From Corythucha ciliata (Eukaryota > Arthropoda > Insecta > Hemiptera > Tingidae): a DNA stretch of 64,000 bases. The stretch lies in assembly GCA_038030265.1 (NCBI GenBank), contig CM075942.1, forward strand, positions 64,732,926-64,796,925, given 5' to 3'. Below the pieces are notes generated by a model. It ran no database searches, was not told the origin of the DNA, and was given only the letters and a program-made list of their open reading frames with translations. Position 1 is the stretch's first letter, and each line of letters opens with the position of its first letter. Positions 48,501-55,400 of this stretch are shown in pieces. A program made the position numbers and the translations under genes.

Positions 48501-51273
48501 TGGGGGGGGGGGGTTCACCCCGGACCCTCTATCAGACAAAAATCGGTAATATTCGTGGCTATAGCTGCTAAAAAGCGCTGATTCGTGGTCTCGCGATGAA
48601 ACTTCCAGACTAAAATTAAGAAAAACATCGCTGATTCGCGGTACATGGAGGCCATTCTACGAATAAATTGTGGGAAAAAACGCAAAAGTGTTGTATTTGT
48701 GCAAAACCCGCGGTTAAAGTTGAAAACAAGCTATAATATTGAAAAATAAAAGACGCTTTCAGGTTAAAATTGGACAAAAATGACAAATACACAACTGAAA
48801 TGGCGTAAATTCGCCCATTCGCTTATGAGAAAGGGAATAGGATGCTGAATGGCCGCAAAATTAACACAAAACGCTATTTCATAGCTGAAATTAGGAAAAA
48901 TCGCTAATTTTTAATTTGCAGAAATATAAAGTTATGGAAAAACGTTAATTCGCGGACACAAAATGAAGAAAATCACTAATTCGCGGCAAAAATTGAAAAA
49001 ATCACCAATTAACGCAGCTAAAATGAAGAAAAACGTTAATTTGTCAACGTTAATGTCAAAATGAGGAAAAATGTTAATTCTCTGTTAAAAATAGAAAAAA
49101 TTGCTAATTTTCAGCTTAAATTGATTCAAACGCCAATTCTTTGCAAAAATTGACAAAACTTGGTCGGTAATGCACGGGTTGGAAACGCTACCACGCTGCT
49201 AAAATTTAGAAAAAGCGATAATTCGCTGCTAAAATTGAGAAACATCACTAATTCTCGAATGTGTCGCGAAATTTATAATTTAAAAATGATTTTTTCACAG
49301 AAATGAGGGATAGATGTAAATTTTTTGGTTTGAAAAAAAAAAAAAAGTTTACATTTATAATTTAATTTCGCACCTTCTGAAGGCATTTTTGTGGCTAAAA
49401 TTCAGAAAAATGGCAAATTCATGCATGCCTATAGTACAGTGTTAAAAAATACGCTAATTCACGGCTAGAACTGAAAAGAAGCAATAATCTGTAGATACCT
49501 ATAAAAGTAATAAAAGATTGCTAATGCGGTGGTAAAATCTGAAAAACCGCTAATTTGGGGGTAATATTTAGCAAATAAATAATCAGCCTGGTCAAAATTA
49601 AGAGAAAGGTTAATTTTTAGCCTAAATATTAAGAAAATTGCTAATTCGCGGCTAAAATTGCGCCAAACGCCAATTTGTGACTGAAATTGAGAACATTCGC
49701 TAATTCACAGATTTGAAACGCTACGACGCGTCACGGCTACAATTTTAAAAAAGCGCTAATTCGCGGTTAAAATTGAGACAAATTCTAATTTGCGCCAAAA
49801 ACTGAACACGCCAACACGCGATATACGCCAATTTGCGGATTCTGAAGGCAATTTTTCAGGCTGAAATTGGAAAAAAGCGCCAATTTATGGCAATAGGTGA
49901 AGTAATCGCTAAATCGCGAGTAAACTGAGAAAAAACGCTCATGCATTGCGTGGTGAACCAAAAACATCTTAATTCGTGAAAAGTCCCACTATTTTGCGGC
50001 TGTTATTGAGGAAAACACTTAACAAAAACGTTCATTTCCAGCTAAAACTGAGAAAAGTGCTAATCCCCTGGTAAAAAAATCGGTAATATGCTGCTAAAAT
50101 TGAGGAAAACGCCAAAACTCGTTTTGTATTTAAGAAACATTGCTCACAGGATAAAAACTATACTTTGCTGCTAAAGTTGAGAAAATGCGCAAATTCATGG
50201 TTATGGAAGGGGGTGGGGCAAAACCGCTAATCTGCGGCTGAAATTGGGAAGAACGATACACTCGGCCAAAATTGAGAAAAGCGCTAATTTGCGGGTAGAG
50301 TTCAAAAATCGCCCTTAACTGAGAGATTAAGATGTCCAGATTTAAAAGTGTGCTGGCTGGGTGGAATGATGACTAAAATATGAACTTACCCCCTCTCCTG
50401 ACCCATACGAGATTTCAATCTGACCCCCCTCCCCCCAGGACAAATTCCTACCTACGCCACTGCCGACAGCATGCCAAAAACCAACTTTTTTCAACTTTTC
50501 TGAGGGGCCAACCATGAGCTAGCGTAAAAATACCGTTAAAACGCGGTATATATGGCGTTATAACATTATTTGTGATAGAGCGTCCTTAGTTACCGCTTGC
50601 GTTAATTTTTTAACGCTAGTTCATGGTTGACCCCCTGAAGTCAGCTCGGACTCGATTTTTTTCACGAACACCATACTTCCATTCCCGTAGGGAACATGGA
50701 AGTAAAAAGGGGCCCCTTCTCAATCAAGTGCCTAGGGGTCTCTTGTCCCCCTAAATCTGGCCCTGCCTACGTTGTCAAACGGCTGAACCCCGTAGTACGT
50801 TTCTGATGCACCCCAATGAGGGAAGACCGGCAGTATAGTCGGCTCGTACCGATGCGATTCTACGAACGTCTCACTTCCTCGTGCGCCTCGAAATAATCTT
50901 TCCAAAAATAATTCTGTTCAAACAACGCTTATCATAGGTGGCCAGACGTTTAACGCTAACTCAACCCACGTCGGGACGCCGCCAGCCTGCAGATCGATCG
51001 GAAACAATCGACCATCGACCCTTCGTTCGAGTACAAAGTCCTCACAAGCGAAAGTTGGTCCTCCCAAAACACAAAACACGTCTTCTTCAGCTGGCCACAA
51101 TAACAACACAAATCGGCATCCGCTGATAAGCACCAGGTACTCAAGTTTTAACTCTTTTTCTACGTTTTTTTTTTTTATAATGCCCCGTGATTTTGTGACT
51201 TTTCAGGTCGAGCACTTTTTTGAAGGAACCATCTACGAACGCTACCAATAAAAAGCCTCAAACAGGCAAATAA
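20045..51273 (+). CDS. BTBD8: BTB/POZ domain-containing protein 8 homologue, 18-exon gene
   Basis: Predicted exons: 20045-20190, 20649-20846, 27407-27566, 27629-28102, 28165-28338, 28403-28726, 28804-28948, 29004-29344, 29407-29626, 29684-30031, 30100-30763, 30825-30925, 30983-31599, 31655-31818, 31881-32402, 32480-33005, 50938-51136, 51207-51273. All introns are GT-AG and phases agree except 32402/32480. The start is fixed by an in-frame TGA at 20039. The order, a basic helical start, BTB 1 (residues about 50-130), BTB 2 (about 1124-1225), a BACK-like part and a Ser/Pro-rich tail, matches BTBD8, whose long vertebrate form acts in clathrin/AP-2 endocytosis; that role is known for the family, not shown here. 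The roughly 1780-residue product has a linker of nearly 1000 residues between BTBs, much longer than in the vertebrate protein. Introns 2 (6.6 kb) and 16 (17.9 kb) hold transposons and minisatellites. Confidence 0.85.
21905..22505. mobile_element. Palindromic element in BTBD8 intron 2
   Basis: Arms of about 280 bp (about 21915-22200 and 22245-22500) mirror one another and are rich in the word TGTTCGAC and its complement. The centre contains CAGGGGCGCAA mirrored by CAGAGGCGCAA around a G10 run. The 198-codon - strand frame across it (21870-22466) is a by-product of this symmetry. Confidence 0.75.
22740..23545. repeat. Family A minisatellite in BTBD8 intron 2, orientation switch
   Basis: Units read GCGGCTAAAAT...GAGAAAAATCGCTAATTC up to about 23010, then the reverse complement (CTCAATTTTAGC...GCGAATTAGCG) from about 23040. 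The array is thus two blocks facing one another. Confidence 0.8.
23560..24100. repeat. CAATA-word-rich degenerate stretch
   Basis: Words such as GTACAATAAATTTGTACAAT and GGCAATATTGCC recur every 15-30 bp. The 189-codon + frame here (23558-24127) shows no domain and follows the repeat rather than coding constraint. Confidence 0.4.
24103..24440. mobile_element. MITE-like inverted repeat
   Basis: The terminal sequence containing CGGTTACTATGCATGCGATT occurs at about 24231 and, inverted, at about 24400-24430, with shared internal blocks (GACGAGTTTGTCCCCC, GATTTCTCTC) in opposite orientation. It appears to be one palindromic element with a partly repeated centre. Confidence 0.6.
24445..25158. other. 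Intron DNA, nothing recognised
   Basis: AT-rich unique-looking sequence of BTBD8 intron 2; the short frames present have no recognisable domain. Confidence 0.4.
25161..26377. mobile_element. TIR element carrying TTTTGTGGTT minisatellite
   Basis: Ends GGGTTGCCACCTGTCCCGG and (reverse complement) GGGTTGCTAACTCG are flanked by TA (25159-25160, 26378-26379). Near both ends lie the words TTTTGTCCC and CCCGG. The interior from about 25390 to 26230 is a degenerate array of a roughly 20-bp unit, TTTTTGTGGTTAGAGC. There is no transposase. Superfamily is uncertain; TA duplication would suit Tc1/mariner-like elements. Confidence 0.65.
26380..27406. other. 3' part of BTBD8 intron 2
   Basis: No gene recognised. 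The 143-codon - strand frame at 26493-26924 has no domain. The stretch ends in the splice acceptor GTTCAG (27401-27406). Confidence 0.4.
27629..30925 (+). CDS. BTBD8: BTBD8 exons 4-12: long disordered linker
   Basis: Nine exons separated by introns of about 52-77 bp, all in phase, encode residues 169 to about 1098. The sequence is Ser/Thr/Asp/Glu-rich with a proline run (PPPPPVLPPPPAP) and no folded domain. Notable pieces are ERSLIRRNTFEFDPDDVKLK (around 28550-28610) and four spaced copies of an aromatic-hydrophobic-acidic motif: WVVDMSD, FYVDLKD, FSMFIDIGD and FYMFIEAED. Such repeats look like short linear binding motifs; which partner they bind cannot be told from sequence. Confidence 0.8.
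30983..32402 (+). CDS. BTBD8: BTBD8 exons 13-15: second BTB and BACK-like region
   Basis: Exon 13 encodes LGQDLLRMFLDGISPDVTLD, then VAGRRIKAHKCILSSRCQYF, HIYSGASNIPD and LCLEGLKEV: a textbook BTB domain. This is followed by the family segment FFHKPCPGCTAGILECLPLA and a helical BACK-like stretch in exons 14-15 (31655-31818, 31881-32402). Exon 15 ends at the excellent donor AAA|GTAAGT, leaving two bases, which does not fit the next exon's phase. Confidence 0.88.
32480..33005 (+). CDS. BTBD8: BTBD8 exon 16: basic Ser/Thr/Pro tail
   Basis: Open frame of 175 codons rich in Ser, Thr, Pro, Arg and Lys (TRSKRPPSAHSST, KPPPTAPQPPPRPK, STRRLSSGGR), ending at the good donor TTAG|GTAAGT. It probably forms a disordered, positively charged tail. 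To read in frame it needs a phase-0 donor upstream; a weak one, CAA|GTGAAA, lies at 32355/32356. Confidence 0.7.
33430..34725. repeat. Family A minisatellite, reverse orientation, BTBD8 intron 16
   Basis: Dozens of degenerate copies of CTCAATTTTAGCCGCGAAT followed by TAGCG and a T-run, the reverse complement of the unit at 9740-10875. The punctuating word GAGTTGCC...GAATTGGCG occurs near 34215. Confidence 0.85.
34740..35215. repeat. Family E minisatellite
   Basis: Roughly 30-bp units with GCCATTTTTAGGGCGCGAA and TGGTCAGTTT, the same family as inside the hAT-like element at 16316-18471. It begins right after a G11 run and abuts family A on both sides. Confidence 0.75.
35340..35930. repeat. 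Family A minisatellite, forward orientation
   Basis: Units of GCTAATTCGCGGCTAAAAT plus GAGAAAAA, with two copies of the punctuation GCGGATTCTTAAG (about 35465 and 35700). The direction is opposite to the array at 33430-34725. Confidence 0.8.
35935..36880. repeat. Mixed degenerate short repeats
   Basis: Words such as AAATTTCGCGG...TTGGCTC (35950-36240) and ATCGTTTGTTTAGC (36290-36540) recur loosely. No gene is recognised. Confidence 0.5.
36890..38055. repeat. Family C minisatellite (about 19-20 bp unit)
   Basis: Many copies of AAACTGTCAATTTCGTCCT with a fairly constant short period. A MITE has inserted at 37720-37888. Confidence 0.85.
37720..37888. mobile_element. Short MITE inside the family C array
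   Basis: Inverted ends ATCTGTAGCC and ATCTGTGGCC (reverse complement), further matching blocks AGG-GCCTAC-TTGTCTGTCT and CTTCCCTC, and TAA directly outside each end (37717-37719, 37889-37891). This fits a Harbinger-type MITE. A related sequence with CCTACGTTGTC and CCAATGAGGGAAGAC occurs near 50766-50830. Confidence 0.7.
38060..40380. other. BTBD8 intron 16, no gene recognised
   Basis: Includes a weak inverted repeat around 38240/38530 (CAGCCTACAAC and GTTGTAGGCTG) and otherwise AT-rich single-copy-looking sequence. Confidence 0.35.
40384..41357. mobile_element. Long-arm palindromic element 3 (TA ends)
   Basis: Arms of at least 350 bp: 40384-about 40735 mirrored by about 41035-41357. Shared blocks include AAAAAGTGCAACCATTTGCA, GTGACGAAACCGGTG and CGGTGTCAGTG. 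Outer ends are TAGACCAATAGCCAGC and TAGACTAAGAGCCAGC. TA at both edges fits a 2-bp target duplication. Confidence 0.8.
42270..42515. mobile_element. Small palindromic MITE
   Basis: CCCCCTCAATTTTCAACGAG at about 42295 is mirrored at about 42481-42504, and TATGGGCTCCTGAAG is mirrored by CTTCAAGAGCCCATA. There is no coding content. Confidence 0.65.
43244..43268. repeat. (CCA)n microsatellite
   Basis: About seven to eight CCA/ACC repeats following a C6 run. Confidence 0.9.
44080..48062 (-). mobile_element. Non-LTR retrotransposon, I/Ingi-type (EN-RT-RNase H), inactive
   Basis: The 3' end is a T19 run (poly(A) on the - strand) at 44080-44098. Direct repeats CCAAAACAAAGG (44068-44079) and CCCAAACAAAGG (48063-48074) are the target duplication, so both ends are present. 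The body encodes, in order, an apurinic endonuclease, a reverse transcriptase with YADD, and RNase H. This order is typical of the I group of clades; the exact clade is not certain. No separate first ORF is seen, so the copy may be 5'-truncated. It sits inside BTBD8 intron 16, antisense to the gene. Confidence 0.85.
44100..48062 (-). pseudogene. ORF2 polyprotein: endonuclease, reverse transcriptase, RNase H
   Basis: The first 1000 codons (48062 to 45030) are open. Endonuclease: LKTLYWNAGGL, then LYGDINALSTIWD and ESFGHSILMV. Reverse transcriptase: SYRPIALTSVFSKVFERLVL, VDFRTAFDRV, GVPQEAVLSPTLFN and LLYADDLVLWA; GVPQE replaces the usual GVPQG. Then one in-frame TGA (45027-45029) interrupts the chain, which resumes in the same frame with YTDGSAAGARRNGGAGVYS, the RNase H start. 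A frameshift at about 44650-44700 moves the rest (WIPSHVGIWGNERADALAKE, the RNase H end) to another frame. Two lesions in otherwise intact sequence mean a fairly young, dead copy. Confidence 0.88.
48289..50462. mobile_element. hAT-like non-autonomous element carrying family A minisatellite
   Basis: The left end CAGGGGCGTTGGTACGG pairs with the right end CAGTGGCGTAGGTAGG (reverse complement). Direct repeats CCGACGGC (48281-48288) and CCGACAGC (50463-50470) match at 7 of 8 positions. Nearly the whole interior (about 48580-50320) is family A units with punctuation motifs. No transposase remains. Confidence 0.75.
50471..50937. other. End of BTBD8 intron 16
   Basis: Contains worn repeat pieces (AAATCTGGCCCTG at 50754, like other hAT-type right ends) and an inverted pair ACCATGAGCTAGCG / GCTAGTTCATGGTTGACC (50511 and 50617). 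It ends in the acceptor ATCATAG of exon 17. Confidence 0.4.
50938..51273 (+). CDS. BTBD8: BTBD8 exons 17-18: C-terminal end
   Basis: Exon 17 (50938-51136) starts after ATCATAG and continues exon 16 exactly in phase: the Gly codon is rebuilt, and the frame reads GQTFNANSTHVGTPPACRS to HNNNTNRHPLIST. Exon 18 (51207-51273) follows TTTTCAG and reads SSTFLKEPSTNATNKKPQTG-K-stop. Composition (Ser, Thr, Asn, Lys) matches exon 16. The inference of one 17.9-kb intron rests on matched phase, composition and splice sites, not on homology. Confidence 0.65.
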
Positions 51274-51926
51274 TGAACGAAGCCTTCGCTTTGAAACATG
51301 TAACGTTTTTTTCTCTCTTTTCTAGTCAATGTGCCATGTCGCCTGCTCCTCCCATTCTAGTACTTGACACATTCTTTTCCAAAATCCGCGCTTTGTTTTT
51401 CTCTACCTCAGATTTATTTTTCGGCTCTGCTAACTAGAAATTTCCAGATGACATATTTAGCGCTTTTGGCTTTCATTGTTAGGCTCTCAGAGTTACATAA
51501 CCTCTTCAATGTCCCCCATCTTCTTTATCGACTGAAGTCCCGACGTATTTTGTATTCATGATCGTATTCAAGTCAAAGGATATGTACAAAAAATGTCATG
51601 TTTTTGCTAGTCACTATGCATTCCCCTGTACTCTTCGTTGTTGTGTAATAATTTTCTGTGATTTTTTTTCGTTATCTCTCGGAGTCCTTTTTTTCTTCAT
51701 GTACATAAAAACAAATCGAGACTGTATTTTCTACTGTTCTAATTGTAACATTTTTTGTTGTTGATTTTTCGAAAAAATAATTTAGAAGTTTGTTTTGCTT
51801 TCACTTGCTACCTTTTTTGCTGACAAGAATATTCTTAATTAGGACGATGAAAGGGGCAAACGTTAATTAATATTAAATAAGAGTTGAAGATGAAAAAATG
51901 CTACAACTGGAGTTTATCGCTTTTGT
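51274..51926. other. Convergent intergenic region: 3' UTRs of BTBD8 and VPS18
   Basis: Only 653 bp separate the two stop codons. TTTATT at 51413-51418 is AATAAA on the - strand and may be the VPS18 poly(A) signal, which would place VPS18's 3' UTR under BTBD8's. No clear AATAAA follows the BTBD8 stop; the nearest (51246-51251) is inside its last exon. Confidence 0.45.
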
Positions 51927-52412
51927 TCACTCCCACTCTTTTTTAATCCTTTCATAATCTTCTTCGTCCATAAATGGTTTGTCTATCAACCTGAAAAATA
52001 CACATTCTTCCATTTTTGATCTGTTCAACACTGCCAAAAAAAAAAAAATCGATAAATATTACTTACTCGATCATCAAATCTCCACAATACAGACACTGAT
52101 TTGCCAGCATTGCATCCAATTCCGCTCGAAACCTGTCCCTTTCTGCGTTTCCAACAGCGGTTTCCTCCTTTCTCTGTTTCCAGGAGGAATAATTTTTGAA
52201 ATGTGACAAATTTTAAATCGATTTTTACTGTTTTCTTTCTTACGACAAGCGCTAAAAGAGTGTCTCGATTCGTGGGGCTCAACATTGTGGCTTTCTCCTT
52301 GATGAGACAATTGATGTGGAATCGGTGCTCGCAAGGAAAAGTGTAGAATGGGCTCGTCAAGAGAGTTTTATTGCACGAGCTGCACACGTCGTTCGACTGG
52401 ATGACTGAAAAT
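51927..52412 (-). CDS. VPS18: VPS18 C-terminal RING exons
   Basis: Three exons (52412-52244, 52173-52067, 51990-51927) read VIQSNDVCSSCNKTLLTSPF, FPCEHRFHINCLI, then after a 70-bp intron FRAELDAMLANQCLYCGDLM and finally LIDKPFMDEEDYERIKKEWE. The Cys/His set CxxC, CxHxxH, C, CxxC is complete, as in the VPS18 RING-type domain that mediates assembly with other class C Vps proteins. The 250-nt frame read straight through the 70-bp intron is spurious. Confidence 0.9.
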
Positions 52413-55400
52413 CTGAAAATAATTTAGTTACTCTATACTACAGCTTGTCTCTTGTGTGTTTGAATGTTTGGGTAAAAGCAACAGTCATTAAGGTGGGCCC
52501 CTCCACTCCAGAACTCGCATGATCGAGAGTCCCCTTCACCTTCATAAATGCCTAACATGGAGAAAAAGCGCTGATTCATGCCTAAAAGTGGAAAAAATCA
52601 CCATTTTATGGAGAAAAAACTTGTCAATTTTAGAGAGAAATTGCTGCGGGATCATAAGCCAATTTCGTGTTATGACTCTCGAAAGCCAGTTTCATGTTTC
52701 GGCTCATCAAATGCCGCTGCCAACCGAATCCACACGTCGGGCAAGAAGCTGAACAAACGCCTACCAGTCGTACTGCCAGGCCTCCATCAACCAAGTCATT
52801 GAGCAGGCGGAGCGCCCCTGGCAACCACCCGTCCGACACCAAAGGCGCAAGACGGTCCACCCAGTCCTCACCGACACCCCACCAGCCCCAACGAGTTGGA
52901 GATGGCCCGGCGCCTGTGCACCCAGGCGTCTAGCAGGAGATCAGCCGGAGGCATCGCCACCATGGTCGTCGGAGCTGACAGTCCTGTACGCCATGACTAC
53001 CCGGATCAAGGCCCCTACGCATTTCCCCTCGAGAAGCCGCATGAGGCTCGAAAAAAGGAAGTTCCATAGTGCATCCGAGAGCATCGAACCCTGAGGACAC
53101 CCCTGTGATACCGGAGACTCCACCTAGCTTTCTTTTTGTCCTCGACGTGAAGTACGACTCGCGCAATGCCACTAAGACACGCGGCCACCACGCAGAGTCG
53201 GAGACGCACTGGACATCCAGAAGCACTGCCCCCGAATAACTACAGTGAGAGGAGTCGACCAAGGCCGCCTCGGTCGAACCCCCCTGGATCACCCCAAACT
53301 GGTGCTCATGAAGCTCCCCCCCCCCCTATGAAAGGCTCCATCCTCGCTGGGAGTAGGCGCTCCAGGACCATGTAGGCCGGTAGCTCCCTGGCAAGGCAGG
53401 GTCTCGGCCCGCCGACTTCAAGATGAGCCGCACAACCGCAACCCGCCACCTTGCTTTTATTTAATAAAGGCTAATTGCTTAATTAATAAAGGTCTATTAA
53501 TAAAAAAAAAAAAAAAAAAAAAAAGTACACTGAAACCAGACACCAAGGAAGTGAAGGTCCAAGTGGGCTTCCACAACTGGGTCCGGCAAATGCCATCTCG
53601 GGCCGCACCCCAGTCAAGACGGGAGCCCGACCCACAGCCATCCTATCAAGTGCGGCCCGGAGTTCCTCCTCCGAGAAGCTCTTGCTCCCAGCCGTCGACG
53701 GGGGGAGCCAGGCATCGTCCCTTATACTCCTCGAGACTGCGCTATCGGATCCGGGGTCATCTTGAGGGAATATCCTTTCCAGGAAGTTCCCCAGCGCAGC
53801 CTCTATGCTACCGCCGGCCACCTCCAAAAATGAGAGGGTATCCGAGGACTTTATTTTCCCCACAACCACCCCATAATGGAATTCCCCAAGGGTTGGACGC
53901 GAGGGCTTCCTCCACAAATGCCCGCCAAGACCCACTTCCCCTAAGCCCGCGCACGTTTTGACCGATGGTTTGACCGGGCAGAGACGTAACGCTGACGCGA
54001 GTCGTCCCGCCCAGCGTGCGCTGAAACGCACGTCGAAGCCTTCAAGCTCTCAGAGAGAGACACTCTAGCTCACTGGTCCACCGCGGCGTCGAATCTTCCC
54101 GGGACGAGGGCTGACGTGGTATCGCATCAGTAGTACAGCGTCATCAATGAGGGCCTCCGATAGTGCTCCCGGATCAACAATTGACTCCCACGATTCGAGG
54201 AGCCCCCTGACGGCTCCAACAGAATACGCCTCCCAGTTGGCGCGCTGAAAATCGAACCGACCCTTATCCTCTTTGACCACCTGAGCACCGCCTCCCACGG
54301 CCACAGAGTAGCTAAGAAGGCAGTGCTCCGCACACGTGTCTTGGCTCACCTCCCACGAGAGCACCTTTGGCAAAGGACGCCCGCCTGCCCAAGGCCCAAT
54401 TAAGGTCAATGTGGGAGTCTCCAATCAATGCCCGAAAAGTCGGGCCACACTCCGGCCGGTTCGACAGCACGAAACCCCACGCGGCGTCCCTGGCCGAGCC
54501 ATGCCTGGCGCCCCATGCGTTGAGGCCTCCCCCCTCCCAACCACCATGGGCATTCCTGTGAGGGACGCAAAGGTGTTCTCGAGGGCAGCAACAAACTCCG
54601 TGCCGTCCTCTAGCGAAGTAAAAAAAAAACAGTACCCCGTCCTACTGTTTTGGCTCCTCCAAATGCCGATTTCGTATTTCGGCCCCTACAAAAGCAAATT
54701 TCGTGTCTTGGCTCCTTCAAAAGCCCATTTCGTGTTTTAGATCCTTCAAAGGCCAATTTCGTGTTTTGGCTTCTCCAAATGCCAATTTCGAATTTCAGCT
54801 CCTACGAAAGCAAATTTCGTGTCTTGGCTCCTTCAAAATCCAATTTCGTGTTTTGGATCCTCCGGAAGCCAATTTCGTATTTCGGCTCTTTCGAAAACGA
54901 ATTTTTGGTTTTCGCTCCTCCAAATGCCAAATTACGTGTTTTGGCTCTTCCAAAACCCAATTTTGTGTTTTTGATCCTTCATAAGCCATTTTCGTGTTTT
55001 GGCCCTTTCAAAAGTCAATTTAGTGTTTAAGATCCTTCAAAAGCCAATTTCGTGCTTTGGATCCTCTGAAACCCAATTTTTTGTTTTGGCTCCTCCTAAT
55101 TTCGTGTTTTGGCTCCTTAAAAAGCCAATTTCGTGTTTTTCCTCTTTCAAAACCCAATTTTGTGTTTTGGCTCGATCAAATAACAATTTTATGTTTTGGC
55201 AAAATGGCAATTTTTGGCATGTCCTAATTAAAATCAGTGGCTGAACACTGGAACTATGATCAGTGGGGGGGGGGGACTCCGTTCTTTCTCCTCCTCCAAT
55301 CCCAAAATTTCCCCCATAATATTTCTTCTTCACCATTGACCATTGTACAATTTGGGTCCTTCTTTCGTCTGGGAAAAATCTGGTCACCCTACTTATGATG

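Noticed and set aside
54650..55387. Long frames on both strands in the family D array
   Set aside because: The repeat unit lacks stops in several frames, so repetitive frames arise automatically.
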